A DNA stretch of 64,000 nucleotides from Clostridium sp. CM027. GTDB lineage: Bacteria > Bacillota > Clostridia > Clostridiales > Clostridiaceae. A model generated the notes under the pieces. It worked only from the letters and a program-made list of their open reading frames with translations. It searched no databases and was not told the origin of the DNA. Position numbers and translations under genes: made by a program. Positions 17,458 to 26,483 of the stretch are shown one piece after another (position 1 is the stretch's first letter; each line of letters starts with the position of its first letter). Where the stretch lies: positions 2,108,001 through 2,172,000 of the forward strand of contig NZ_CP077725.1 of NCBI RefSeq assembly GCF_024730565.1, read 5' to 3'.

Positions 17458-18327
17458 TTATGAGCTTAATTTGGTAATAATGCTTTCAATAAATTTTTTT
17501 GTATTTATTTTGCCGGGCTCATTTGTATCATTGTTTATATGTCTCATTTCCTGCCTTACTTGCTTGAAGTCAAATAATAATGTGCTATATTCCATAAAAA
17601 TACTACTACTATAATCATCACAACCGATCTCTGCTATAGTTTTTAAGGCCTTTTGAATAGTTCTCCTAATCCTCTGTTCTAATGCCTTTTTATTTATGTT
17701 TACATCTCCATATTCCTCCTGTGCGATTTCACTGTATATTTTTTGTAGCTGATATGTAGATGATGGATTCCTTTTTTTAAAATCTATTATTTTATGTATA
17801 ATTTTTATTAGCTCATTACTCCCTACAGCACCTGTAATACCTATATCAGCAAAAATATTAGTTATTTGATCATCCAAAAATAATTCCTTTGTTATACTTT
17901 TATCATTATTTAAGCTTGATACTGCACTTTTTATAAGTGCTAACGAATTTTCAAGCTCAATATTATGACATATCCCTCTTATAACATTAGTAACTTCTAT
18001 ACTGTTTATAGGTTTACTTATAAAAAAAATTATTCCATTTTCATAGGCTTTTGATACCAATAACTCATCCTCAACTTGAGATATCATAATAAACTTACCA
18101 TTATACCCTTTCTTCTTAGCATCCTTAATTATTTCAATTCCATCCATTGTAGGTAACAAAAAATCAATAAGCACTATATCCGGGCTATAGAATATAATGT
18201 CTTGCGCAGCATCTTCACCACTATCTATTTCACAAATAACTTTTCCAAGGTTATTTTTCTTTATTAAAAGGCCTAGCATTTTTCTAATATTAACATCGTC
18301 ATCAATAATCAAAAAACTTTTTCCCAC
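17458..18327 (-). CDS. Response regulator with YcbB/GlnL-type output domain
   Basis: 289 residues. The N-terminal CheY-like receiver (1-120) has the acidic pair at Asp9-Asp10 and the phosphorylatable Asp in IVLIDFLLP (about residue 55). The C-terminal half (about 150-285) resembles the YcbB domain of B. subtilis GlnL, a DNA-binding output (NINKKALEQRIRRTIQKAL, then YSTLLFDFKQVRQEM). Start is GTG with GGAGG 6 nt upstream. It directly follows its kinase (2-bp gap) and precedes gltS. B. subtilis GlnKL responds to glutamine; here glutamate is the more likely ligand. Confidence 0.85.
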   Translation of the reverse strand: MGKSFLIIDDDVNIRKMLGLLIKKNNLGKVICEIDSGEDAAQDIIFYSPDIVLIDFLLPTMDGIEIIKDAKKKGYNGKFIMISQVEDELLVSKAYENGIIFFISKPINSIEVTNVIRGICHNIELENSLALIKSAVSSLNNDKSITKELFLDDQITNIFADIGITGAVGSNELIKIIHKIIDFKKRNPSSTYQLQKIYSEIAQEEYGDVNINKKALEQRIRRTIQKALKTIAEIGCDDYSSSIFMEYSTLLFDFKQVRQEMRHINNDTNEPGKINTKKFIESIITKLSS

Positions 18328-18329
18328 AG

Positions 18330-19568
18330 TTATCCTCCATTCAATGAGTTCTTAGGTATTTTCAATATAAATGTAGTACCCGTCACTCTATCTGATTTTA
18401 CCTCTATATCTCCTCCTAAGTCTTCAATAATATTTTTCACATGTGAAAGTCCGATACCCGTAGATGCTTTTCCTGTTATATTATCATACTTTGTAGTAAA
18501 CCCTGGATTAAAAATATAAGGAAGAATCTCTTCATCAATTCCATTCCCTGTATCAGTTACTTCAAAATATATATTACCTTCATCTTCTTTTTCAGATATT
18601 TTAATGAACCCTTCATTTTCACAGTCATCTATACTGTTAATTATTAAATTATTAAGAATAATAAATAAATTATAATAAGCCCTAATAGTAAAATCATTTT
18701 TAAACTGGAATTCTATTATTATTTCTTTATTGCCTTCTTTTATATATCTGCTTGTATTATCATTAATAATAGTAAAAATACTTGAGAGTGTCATTTCATC
18801 TTGATTTTCAAAATTATCTATAAGTGATTCAAATCCTTTTAAAATTCTATAATGATCTTTTTTTATTTCATGTACCTCTCTTGCGATGTCCAACGTTTTT
18901 TCTCTTAAATCATCATTATACTTGTAAGTCTCATATAAACAATAGCTTTTTGACATCACCTTTTCAATATCTTTCATAGACTTCTTTAAATAAAACATTT
19001 CTGCATGTATATTCGAAATTAATAAATTGAGCTCTGTATATCTCTTCTGATGTTCACTATTTATGATAAATAATTTTTGTTTAATATAAGTGAGGTAAAC
19101 AAGGTAAGATAAAACCGCCCTAATAAATCCTACCAAAAATATGATTCTTATAATATATAAATTAATGCCATTTCGCATAATAGCTTCAAATATGTTACTT
19201 ATCGAATCTATTAATGTTAATAATAAAATTGTATTAACTATACGGTCTTTATATTTTCTAACTTTAGTAATATTAATAAAAGCACCATAGATTAAATAAT
19301 ATACTAGCGAAGGAAAATTAGAAGCTATTATATCTATAATTCCATACTGTGATAATACTATTCCAAAAATATTCCTCATTACGAATATTAGTGAGCCAGA
19401 TAAAAACGCCATTCTCAATTCTGACATATCGTCCATTATAAGTATACTTAAGTTGAAAATAATTACCCCTACTGAAAATTTTAGTTGACTTTCTAATGGG
19501 TAAAAATATATTTCTGCGAATAGAGATACAATTAATGATATGACGATATATTTCTTTGTCTTTAGCAT
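18330..19568 (-). CDS. Membrane sensor histidine kinase, GlnK/YcbA-like
   Basis: 412 residues. About six hydrophobic helices span residues 5-175, then a cytoplasmic linker, a phosphoacceptor region (VHEIKKDHYRILKG, about 285-300) and a GHKL ATPase domain with N box LIINSIDDCEN and G boxes DTGNGIDEE and TGIGLSHVKNI. The start at 19568 (MLKTKKY) is chosen for its GGAGGGG 6 nt upstream; an earlier in-frame codon at 19601 lacks one. It pairs with the response regulator 2 bp downstream and follows citG in the same direction, so glutamate breakdown and its sensing may share a transcript. Confidence 0.85.
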   Translation of the reverse strand: MLKTKKYIVISLIVSLFAEIYFYPLESQLKFSVGVIIFNLSILIMDDMSELRMAFLSGSLIFVMRNIFGIVLSQYGIIDIIASNFPSLVYYLIYGAFINITKVRKYKDRIVNTILLLTLIDSISNIFEAIMRNGINLYIIRIIFLVGFIRAVLSYLVYLTYIKQKLFIINSEHQKRYTELNLLISNIHAEMFYLKKSMKDIEKVMSKSYCLYETYKYNDDLREKTLDIAREVHEIKKDHYRILKGFESLIDNFENQDEMTLSSIFTIINDNTSRYIKEGNKEIIIEFQFKNDFTIRAYYNLFIILNNLIINSIDDCENEGFIKISEKEDEGNIYFEVTDTGNGIDEEILPYIFNPGFTTKYDNITGKASTGIGLSHVKNIIEDLGGDIEVKSDRVTGTTFILKIPKNSLNGG

Positions 19569-19601
19569 ATACCCCTCCAAACAGGTAAATATTGTAATCA
19601 A

Positions 19602-20477
19602 TTACGAGATTCTGTTAAGACTCAAATATTCCTCTACAGAATTAAAGAATACAGTTACGGCTAGCAAATCTGCTGATCCTCCTGGACTTATGTTGTTTTT
19701 TATAAATTCTTTGTCCAATTCTTCTACTGCCGCTTTACCACTTTCTGTAGCCATTCCACCTAAAGAGATTATATGAATTGCCTTTTCCTTTACTTCTTTT
19801 AACGTATCCATTGAATGTCTGTGAAGAACATTCGAATCCTCGCAATGTTGCATGATGGATATGAGGGTATGTATTAACCTACTATTTAATTTTTGAGCTT
19901 TATTTTCCTTATATACTCCAAGAGAATAATCAAAAACTAGAGGAATGCCTCTCTCTACTTGCCCTCTTATTCCTTCTACATTATATTTTAAAAATAATTT
20001 TTCTCCATAGCTTGTGACTTTATCTTTATTCATATAAAATAATTCATCCTGAACAAGCCCTCTAGTCATTCGCTTTATTATATTTTGAATTTCCTCAAAA
20101 TTTTTCTTATCATACATCACTTTGGTCACGGCTGCACAACTTATACCTAAAAGAAAAATCATACCTTTATGAGTGTTTACACCCTTGGTAGCCTTAAACA
20201 TCTCTTTTTCGGCTTCTATTCCTATATTTCGAATAGCCTTAAATATTTCTTTGGGAGTTCTCTTTGAATATCCTTCCTGCGCAAACAATACCATATACTT
20301 ACTTAGAGCCGAGGTGCTTTTAATAAAAGAATAGTGATCCATATCTATATGAGCCCCTTTTGATATAGATGACACTAACCCAGGTGACGGATATGCCGCC
20401 ACTTCACATAGCATTGCTTCAATTGCGTACCCTGCTATAACAAACGCTTCATGGGATATTAAATATTTATTATTCAT
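19602..20477 (-). CDS. citG: Triphosphoribosyl-dephospho-CoA synthase
   Basis: 291 residues, the length of known CitG. Conserved segments are YPSPGLVSS near the N-terminus, GVNTHKGMIFLLG in the middle, and SPGGSADLLAVT at the end. It makes the phosphoribosyl-dephospho-CoA precursor of the prosthetic group that CitX attaches to the acyl carrier protein CitD. The start at 20477 (MNNKYLIS) has GGGGAG 7 nt upstream and overlaps the citX stop by 8 bp, a sign of translational coupling. An in-frame start further up would overlap citX by over 60 bp and is less likely. Confidence 0.9.
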   Translation of the reverse strand: MNNKYLISHEAFVIAGYAIEAMLCEVAAYPSPGLVSSISKGAHIDMDHYSFIKSTSALSKYMVLFAQEGYSKRTPKEIFKAIRNIGIEAEKEMFKATKGVNTHKGMIFLLGISCAAVTKVMYDKKNFEEIQNIIKRMTRGLVQDELFYMNKDKVTSYGEKLFLKYNVEGIRGQVERGIPLVFDYSLGVYKENKAQKLNSRLIHTLISIMQHCEDSNVLHRHSMDTLKEVKEKAIHIISLGGMATESGKAAVEELDKEFIKNNISPGGSADLLAVTVFFNSVEEYLSLNRIS

Positions 20478-20979
20478 AAAATTTCTCCCCATATTCTGCA
20501 AATCTACTTTTAATAAATTCTTCAACTTCATCGAAGTTGTGTTTTTTGCTTCTTACACAATTATGAGCTACGTCTTCACAGATATAGCATTTTCTCATAT
20601 CTAACCCGAAATCCCTTCTACTAATACTTCTACCTTTTTCATCATATACATCTAAGTCTACACATCTTCCTAAAATGTGATTATCTTCTAAATTAAGTGT
20701 CATCGATTTAATGTCCCTTGCTTTCTTATTTATGCACATAATCACAATGGGACCTTCTGCAGTTGTAACTATTTTTTTATAATTAATAGAATCAGAAAGC
20801 ATTTTACAAATTATTTGATCCATAATCACAGTTATTTCTTGTGAATAATGATTATCCTTGTTTATGCCTGGATAGTTAACCCTAACAACCAATATTGGCA
20901 TTTTGTATCTCTTCACTAGTTCTTCTTGATATTCAATTCTTTTTTCTCTTGCTAGCAATATATCTTCTGCTGTATACAT
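20470..20979 (-). CDS. citX: Apo-citrate (citramalate) lyase phosphoribosyl-dephospho-CoA transferase
   Basis: 169 residues, full length for CitX. Family landmarks are LLAREKRIEYQ at the N-terminus, the GRCVDLDVYD segment, RRDFG and CYICEDVAHNCVRSKKH near the C-terminus. It transfers the prosthetic group to Ser14 of CitD. It begins 7 bp after the citC stop without a visible ribosome site, so translation is probably coupled to citC. Here the cofactor is needed for a citramalate lyase rather than citrate lyase. Confidence 0.9.
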   Translation of the reverse strand: MYTAEDILLAREKRIEYQEELVKRYKMPILVVRVNYPGINKDNHYSQEITVIMDQIICKMLSDSINYKKIVTTAEGPIVIMCINKKARDIKSMTLNLEDNHILGRCVDLDVYDEKGRSISRRDFGLDMRKCYICEDVAHNCVRSKKHNFDEVEEFIKSRFAEYGEKFYE

Positions 20980-20986
20980 ATCGTAA

Positions 20987-22030
20987 TTAATGCGGAGAAT
21001 CGCTGAGCCTTATTTTCCGCATTATCTCCTTTCCTACCAAAGTATTTAAAAATTCCCACGTTGAACTAGGTACTATATGTTCAATATGGCTTATTTTGTC
21101 TTCCTTAATTAATTTTCTAACCTTTGAGGCACTGATAATATCTCCCATAAGCGCTTTTCTTTTTACCTCTACAACTTCTACCCCATAGGTGGGTAGTATT
21201 TCCTTTAAAGCCTCATTATAAGCGTTTGTAACGATGCAATAAGGCTCTTTCCCTATAAATCTCTTAGTTATATTTAGAGTTTCACAAAAATATTTTCCAA
21301 AAATTGATGCATCGAGTGTTGTATATGCCTTTAGTATTACATCTTCTTTTCTTAAAAAATAGGATGGAAAAGTAGCTTCCGAAATAATATATTCTCCCCC
21401 TTTAATCACCCGTACATTATGTAAATGGGAAACACCTTCTTTAACCATAGCATATCTATAGATAAATGGGAATGAAGATTTATCTTCTTCAACTATAAAT
21501 ACCAGGACTTCTGTGCTTTGCCTCGCAGCCTCTTCTATTAAATACTTATGTCCTAATGTGAATGGATTACAATTCATAACTATCGCTGACTTCTGAATAT
21601 CTGCATCTATATCGTATTCCTCTTGCATATCATTTAAATACTTTTTTATATCATATATCCCACTTTCAAGTAGAGCTACATTTTCTATTTTATGCACAAG
21701 TTTGTACCCAAGCGACGTAAATATATCTGTGTTTTCTACCTTAGTAAATATAAAACTATGATAAATTCCTTCCTCAAAAAGCTTATCCGATAATGTTCCC
21801 ATCAATATAGCGGATACCCCTTCTCCTCTTAAATCATCTGAAACTGCAAAACATTTAAATACATTTTTCGACTTAGAGCAAGTGGCTTTAATCTCTTCAT
21901 TTTTTCTAATAACAATGGTATAATCCACATTATCATCAAGTAGTAGTCCAAATGTTTGCAAAAAATCTTTTACTTTCTTTACCTCATCTTCATCCTTTAG
22001 ATTAATTCTTTCAGCGTTAAATCCATACAT
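20987..22030 (-). CDS. citC: Citrate/citramalate lyase ligase (acetate:SH-ACP ligase)
   Basis: 347 residues. An N-terminal GNAT-like domain (1-130) precedes an ATP-binding nucleotidyltransferase domain with the modified HxGH motif in NPFTLGHKYL (about 155-165) and a late ISASKVRKLI signature. CitC acetylates the thiol of the CitD prosthetic group using ATP and acetate, switching the lyase on. AAGGAGG precedes the ATG. A promoter about 60-90 bp upstream lets the citC-citX-citG set be transcribed apart from citDEF. Confidence 0.92.
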   Translation of the reverse strand: MYGFNAERINLKDEDEVKKVKDFLQTFGLLLDDNVDYTIVIRKNEEIKATCSKSKNVFKCFAVSDDLRGEGVSAILMGTLSDKLFEEGIYHSFIFTKVENTDIFTSLGYKLVHKIENVALLESGIYDIKKYLNDMQEEYDIDADIQKSAIVMNCNPFTLGHKYLIEEAARQSTEVLVFIVEEDKSSFPFIYRYAMVKEGVSHLHNVRVIKGGEYIISEATFPSYFLRKEDVILKAYTTLDASIFGKYFCETLNITKRFIGKEPYCIVTNAYNEALKEILPTYGVEVVEVKRKALMGDIISASKVRKLIKEDKISHIEHIVPSSTWEFLNTLVGKEIMRKIRLSDSPH

Positions 22031-22088
22031 AGAAATCCTCCTTATGAAAGCTTCTGGTCCCCCCGAAGATATATTATCGCTACACTCT

Positions 22089-22118
22089 ATTATATCTTTA
22101 TTATGCGATAAAATCCAA
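22089..22118 (-). promoter_or_regulatory. Sigma-A promoter for citC-citX-citG
   Basis: Minus strand: -35 TTGGAT (22113-22118), 18-nt spacer, -10 TATAAT (22089-22094). It sits between the citF terminator and citC, giving the accessory genes their own start. Confidence 0.6.
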
Positions 22119-22153
22119 TATATATAGGTTTACCATTGCAACGTTTAATATAA

Positions 22154-22195
22154 ATAAAATAAAGCTGAAAATAATTATTTTCAGCTTTATTTTAT
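22154..22195. terminator. Perfect palindromic terminator after citF
   Basis: A 42-bp perfect palindrome centred at 22174/22175, including AAGCTGAAAATAA and its complement, with A/T tracts on both sides. It ends 3 bp from the citF stop and closes the glm-mal-mesaconase-citDEF operon. Confidence 0.85.
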
Positions 22196-22198
22196 GCA

Positions 22199-23737
22199 TT
22201 ATAGTGGTCTTCTAACCACATCAATTACCGAACCATCTCTATATTCTATAACTGCAACTATTTCCTGCGAAAGTTCAATTGCTTTTGGTTTACCTGTCAT
22301 TTTTTCAGCTATTGCTTTCATCTCTTCAATCGTCATTATAGGAAGATTAGTTTTCTTTAATTTCTCAATTATGTCCGTCCTCTTTGGATTAACGGCTATT
22401 CCTCTTTCTGTTACAATAACATCAATACTTTCTCCTGGAGTTGTTACCGTAGTTACACTATCCTTTATAATTGGAAGTCTTGCCTTCGTTAATTGTGTAA
22501 CAATTATTGTAAGCTTAGCTCCTGCTGCTGTATCACTATGGCCCCCAGAACCACCCATGATAGCCCCATCTGAACCAGTGGTTACATTAACATTAAAATT
22601 TGTGTCTATTTCTGTAGCACCTAATATGACTATGTCTAGGTTATTTACAACTGCACCTTTGTTATCTGGATTTCCATACATGGAAGCAGACATTCTTTGA
22701 TGTTTATGAGTACTTACATAAGATTGTATTGCTTGCAAATCAAAACACTGCACATCAAATAATGATCTAAATAATCCTTCTTTAAACATATCTACAAGAT
22801 ATCCAGTTATTCCACCTGACGCAAAGCTACCAACTATACCATTCTCTTTCATATACTTTCTTAATTCTGCAGCTACAGCTAAAGAAATCCCACCTGCGCC
22901 TGTTTGAAATGACATTTCATTTTTAACAAGCCCTGACGCAACCATAACATCACTTGCCATTTTAGCTATTTTAAGCCCCACTGGATCCTTAGTGATTTTT
23001 GTAGTACCTGATACTATTCCAGCTGGATCACCAATGGAATCTACCTTTAGAATATAATCTGTATATATTTGACTTATTTCTATAGGGCAAGTAGGGTAAG
23101 GTACCAAATTATCTGTTATTGCCACTACCTTATCTGCACACTGCGCATCTGATACTGCATAACCTAGGGCTCCGCAGGCTGATTTTCCATACAATCCATT
23201 AATGTTTCCATATGTGTCTGCTGTAGGTGCTGCAATGAAAGCTACGTCTATGTGCAAATCTCCACTTTCTATTGCTCTAGCACGTCCACCATGGGTATGC
23301 ATTATAACTGGTGTTTTTAATATTCCTCTGGAAATTTCTTGTGCCACAGGACCTGACATATAATTAGTCACTATTTTAGTAATTACACCGTTTTTTATGT
23401 GCCCAATTAAAGGCACATTGTTTGGGAACAGAGAGCTTGCTGCTAAGGTAATATTCTTTATTCCTCTTTCTGCAATAGCATCCACCACCAAATTTAATAC
23501 ATGATCTCCATTTCTTAAATGATGATGGAATGAAATTGTCATACCATCTTTTAATGAAACCTTCTCTAAAACTTCCTCTATACTACTTAAAACTTTTTCG
23601 TCACTAGGAGTTACAGAGTTTACTTTTACTTCTTTTTTCATTTTAATGCCAACATGTTTAAATGCACCTTCGAAAGGGGTTACTTTTCCATAACCTTCTA
23701 TATATTCCGGTATTTCTCTACCTAGTATATTTTTCAT
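22199..23737 (-). CDS. citF: Citrate/citramalate lyase alpha subunit
   Basis: 512 residues, full CitF length. It shows conserved blocks such as MTISFHHHLRNGD, TGAGGISLAVAAELR and GGSGGHSDTAAGAKL. The alpha subunit moves the acyl-carrier-bound acetyl group onto the substrate acid. Placed downstream of glutamate mutase, methylaspartase and mesaconase, the likely substrate is (S)-citramalate. The ATG start at 23737 has GAGGTG 6 nt before it; the GTG further up is inside that ribosome site. It is the last gene of the main operon. Confidence 0.93.
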   Translation of the reverse strand: MKNILGREIPEYIEGYGKVTPFEGAFKHVGIKMKKEVKVNSVTPSDEKVLSSIEEVLEKVSLKDGMTISFHHHLRNGDHVLNLVVDAIAERGIKNITLAASSLFPNNVPLIGHIKNGVITKIVTNYMSGPVAQEISRGILKTPVIMHTHGGRARAIESGDLHIDVAFIAAPTADTYGNINGLYGKSACGALGYAVSDAQCADKVVAITDNLVPYPTCPIEISQIYTDYILKVDSIGDPAGIVSGTTKITKDPVGLKIAKMASDVMVASGLVKNEMSFQTGAGGISLAVAAELRKYMKENGIVGSFASGGITGYLVDMFKEGLFRSLFDVQCFDLQAIQSYVSTHKHQRMSASMYGNPDNKGAVVNNLDIVILGATEIDTNFNVNVTTGSDGAIMGGSGGHSDTAAGAKLTIIVTQLTKARLPIIKDSVTTVTTPGESIDVIVTERGIAVNPKRTDIIEKLKKTNLPIMTIEEMKAIAEKMTGKPKAIELSQEIVAVIEYRDGSVIDVVRRPL

Positions 23738-23786
23738 TACTATCACCTCAATTAACTAATCCACTAAAGTAGCTTAAAAAAAGCTT

Positions 23787-24659
23787 TTATATAAGGCCTA
23801 AAAGCTTTGCTAATTCTACTGTGTTTTTAGCTCTATTTATAACTGGAGCATCTACCATTTTCCCATCTAGGGAAAATACTCCTTTTCCTTCTTTTTCTGC
23901 TTCTTCCATAGCCTCTAGGACTCTTTTGGCGTATTTTACTTCTTCTGAAGTTGGAGCGTATACAGAATGAATGGTATCAATCTGTCTTGGATTTATTGCT
24001 GCTTTACCTGTGAATCCTAGGCTTTTAGCTTTAAACGTATCTTTTGATAATCCCTCAAAATCGTTAGTATCTGTAAATGGAGTATCAATAGAATCCACCT
24101 TCATTGCCCTACATGCAATTGCTACTCGATTCCTTGCATAGAAAACTTCTTCTCCTTCTTTGGTTCTTTTTATACCTAAATCTGAAGTTAAGTCCTCTCC
24201 TCCAAGTAAAACAGCTACTATCCTATCACAAGATTTTATTATGTTATAAACATTTTCAACTCCATAGGCTGTTTCCACTATTGGAATTAGCTTTATACTT
24301 CCCTTTGCAAAACATTCCTGCGCTTCTATGTTTGTAAGTATTTCATTTATAGCCTTTAGTTCTTCTTCTGTAGCTTTCGGTATCATCAATGTATCTGGTT
24401 TAACTCTTGCAATTATATCAATATCCTTTTGTGCAAATTCAGTAGAAAATGGATTTACCCTAACTACCACTTCTACATTACTATAATCTACATTTTTTAT
24501 TGCTTCGCTTACCAAAATTCTAGCACTGTCTTTTTCTGTTATACTTACAGCATCCTCTAAATCTAATATAATTGAGTCTGCGCCTAAAATTCCTGCGTCC
24601 TGAAGCATCGCTGGAGTATTACCAGGCATAAATAGCATAGTTCTTCTCAACCTTTTCAT
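23787..24659 (-). CDS. citE: Citrate/citramalate lyase beta subunit
   Basis: 290 residues of the HpcH/HpaI aldolase (TIM barrel) family. Visible are the N-terminal LRRTMLFMPGNTP, the metal and substrate residues in DLEDAV, RVNPFST and GGEDLTSDLG. CitE cleaves the ACP-thioester: citryl-ACP in citrate users, citramalyl-ACP to pyruvate and acetyl-ACP in the methylaspartate pathway. Sequence alone does not separate the two; context favours citramalate. The ATG at 24659 has GAGGTG upstream; other in-frame start codons a few nt earlier overlap the ribosome site. Confidence 0.93.
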   Translation of the reverse strand: MKRLRRTMLFMPGNTPAMLQDAGILGADSIILDLEDAVSITEKDSARILVSEAIKNVDYSNVEVVVRVNPFSTEFAQKDIDIIARVKPDTLMIPKATEEELKAINEILTNIEAQECFAKGSIKLIPIVETAYGVENVYNIIKSCDRIVAVLLGGEDLTSDLGIKRTKEGEEVFYARNRVAIACRAMKVDSIDTPFTDTNDFEGLSKDTFKAKSLGFTGKAAINPRQIDTIHSVYAPTSEEVKYAKRVLEAMEEAEKEGKGVFSLDGKMVDAPVINRAKNTVELAKLLGLI

Positions 24660-24671
24660 ATACATCACCTC

Positions 24672-24935
24672 TTATTGAGCTCTTTTTATAGCTGTTTCTA
24701 TTCTAGCTTTTATTGTATAGTTTAATGCACCTTTATCTTGAGCATTTACTATAATATTTTCTACTTTTAATCCCTTAAGTGTATCTAGTATTACTCTTTC
24801 TATTTCTTCCCCAAACTGTTTCATAACAATACTTTGAAGATTTATTTCAATACCGCCCTTAGGGTTTGGCATAAGCATTACATATATATCGTTAGATTCC
24901 ATTGTTCCGGCTTTTGCTGGTTTATTAATTTCCAT
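24672..24935 (-). CDS. citD: Citrate/citramalate lyase acyl carrier protein (gamma subunit)
   Basis: 87 residues, a typical CitD. Ser14 in AGTMESND is the attachment point of the phosphoribosyl-dephospho-CoA arm. It carries the acetyl and acyl groups between CitF and CitE. The ATG follows GAGGTG. Spacing to citE (12 bp) and to the mesaconase beta gene (32 bp) is tight, consistent with one operon. Confidence 0.93.
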   Translation of the reverse strand: MEINKPAKAGTMESNDIYVMLMPNPKGGIEINLQSIVMKQFGEEIERVILDTLKGLKVENIIVNAQDKGALNYTIKARIETAIKRAQ

Positions 24936-24967
24936 GGTATCACCTCACACTATAACTTAAATCAAAT

Positions 24968-25525
24968 TTATTTTACACTTTCCAAATAAGCATTTTGTCC
25001 TTGTTTATATAGATCGTTACCTTCACTATCTATTACTACAACTATAGGTAAATCCTCTACCTCAAGTCTTCTTATAGCTTCAGAACCTAAATCCTCATAG
25101 GTTACTATTTCTGCTTTTTTTACACATTTACCTATTAGAGCCGCTGTTCCACCAATGGCTGCAAAATATACAGCACCATTTTTAATCATAGAGTCCACAA
25201 CCTCTTGTGATCTTAATCCCTTACCTATCATTCCCTTTAATCCTTTTTCTAAAAGCTTTGGTGTGTAAGCATCCATTCTATAGCTTGTAGTTGGCCCTGC
25301 TGATCCAAGGGCCCTTCCAGGCTTTGCTGGAGTTGGTCCAACATAATATATGACCGCATCTTTAATATCCATCGGAAGTTTTTCTCCCTTATCTATAAGA
25401 TCCACGAGTCTTGCATGAGCTGCATCCCTAGCGGTATATACAACACCAGATAATAGCACACTATCTCCTGCCTTTAAAGCTTTAACCTTATCTTCTGTAA
25501 GTGGCGTAGTTATTCTTTTCTCCAT
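24968..25525 (-). CDS. Mesaconase beta subunit (class I fumarase-type, C-terminal part)
   Basis: 185 residues, the small subunit of two-part class I (4Fe-4S) hydro-lyases. Visible segments are LSGVVYTARDAAHARL near residue 25-40, GPTTSYRMDAYTP and GKGLRSQEVVDSM. The large and small subunits together add water to mesaconate to give (S)-citramalate; fumarate or tartrate could be alternative substrates in other contexts. Its place between methylaspartase and citramalate lyase genes argues strongly for mesaconase. GGGGAGGG precedes the ATG, 24 bp after the alpha gene. Confidence 0.85.
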   Translation of the reverse strand: MEKRITTPLTEDKVKALKAGDSVLLSGVVYTARDAAHARLVDLIDKGEKLPMDIKDAVIYYVGPTPAKPGRALGSAGPTTSYRMDAYTPKLLEKGLKGMIGKGLRSQEVVDSMIKNGAVYFAAIGGTAALIGKCVKKAEIVTYEDLGSEAIRRLEVEDLPIVVVIDSEGNDLYKQGQNAYLESVK

Positions 25526-25549
25526 AACATTTCCCTCCCCTTATCCTTA

Positions 25550-26392
25550 TTATAACTCTTTACTCGCATGTCTTGCCGCATGGCAGTTTATATTTACCGC
25601 AACTGGTAGACCCGCTATATGAGTTGGATAAGTTTCAATATTAACAGCTAATGCGGTAGTTCTTCCACCAAAACCTTGAGGTCCTATACCAAGCTTATTT
25701 ATTTCCTGCGTAAGCTCTTTTTCAAGTTCTGCATAGAAAGGATTTGAGTTTGCCTCTTCAGTAGGTCTAATCGCTGCTCTTTTAGCAAGATTAGCTGCCT
25801 TATCAAAAGTGCCACCTAATCCTATACCTACAACTATTGGTGGACATGGGTTAGGACCAGCTTCTTTTACTACTTTTAGAATAAATTCCTTAACCCCTTT
25901 AAGACCATCTGAAGGTTTTAGCATTTTAATCTGGCTCATATTTTCTGAGCCAAAGCCCTTTGGAGCTACAGTTATTTTAAACTTATCTCCTGGAACTATA
26001 TCATAATATATAACTGCTGGAGTGTTATCTTTTGTATTTACTCTGTCTATTGGGTCTTTAACTACTGACTTTCTTAAAAATCCATCTTCATATCCTGCGG
26101 CTACGCCTTTATTAATAGATTCGTAAAGGCTGCCTCCTACTATATGAACATCTTGACCAATTTCTATGAACACACAAGTCATCCCTGTATCTTGACACAT
26201 TGGCATTTTTTCATTTTTAGCTATATCTACATTTATTAAAATCTTATCTAAAACACCTTTAGCTATATCCCAAGTTTCCTCTTCTCTAGCCTTTGTTAAT
26301 TTGTTTCTCATATCATCAGAAAGATAGTAATTAGCATCTATACATAAATTTCTTACGGTTTTTGTTATTTCAGCTACATTTATTTCTTTCAT
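25550..26392 (-). CDS. Mesaconase alpha subunit (class I fumarase-type, N-terminal part)
   Basis: 280 residues, the iron-sulfur subunit. Three cysteines placed as cluster ligands are in KMPMCQDTGM, GPNPCPPIVV and NINCHAARHA. The fourth iron site binds substrate directly, as in aconitase-like hydro-lyases. Oxygen-sensitive enzymes of this kind suit a strict anaerobe. AAGGAG precedes the ATG. A long stem-loop separates this gene from methylaspartase upstream. Confidence 0.88.
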   Translation of the reverse strand: MKEINVAEITKTVRNLCIDANYYLSDDMRNKLTKAREEETWDIAKGVLDKILINVDIAKNEKMPMCQDTGMTCVFIEIGQDVHIVGGSLYESINKGVAAGYEDGFLRKSVVKDPIDRVNTKDNTPAVIYYDIVPGDKFKITVAPKGFGSENMSQIKMLKPSDGLKGVKEFILKVVKEAGPNPCPPIVVGIGLGGTFDKAANLAKRAAIRPTEEANSNPFYAELEKELTQEINKLGIGPQGFGGRTTALAVNIETYPTHIAGLPVAVNINCHAARHASKEL

Positions 26393-26423
26393 TGTTATTC
26401 TCCTTTTTAATTCAACATCTAAT

Positions 26424-26461
26424 ATTGGAAAAGGCAGTTTAAATAAACCGCCTTTTCCAAT
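26424..26461 (-). other. Intercistronic stem-loop between mal and the mesaconase genes
   Basis: Arms of 17 nt (ATTGGAAAAGGCAGTTT and its near-complement, one mismatch) around an AAAT loop. No U tract follows on the minus strand, so a plain intrinsic terminator is unlikely. An mRNA stability or processing element is a better guess. Confidence 0.6.
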
Positions 26462-26483
26462 TACCCCTCATTCATTATTCTTC

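Noticed and set aside
22194-22700. Plus-strand open frame opposite citF
   Set aside because: Antisense shadow of a well-supported gene; also overlaps the terminator.
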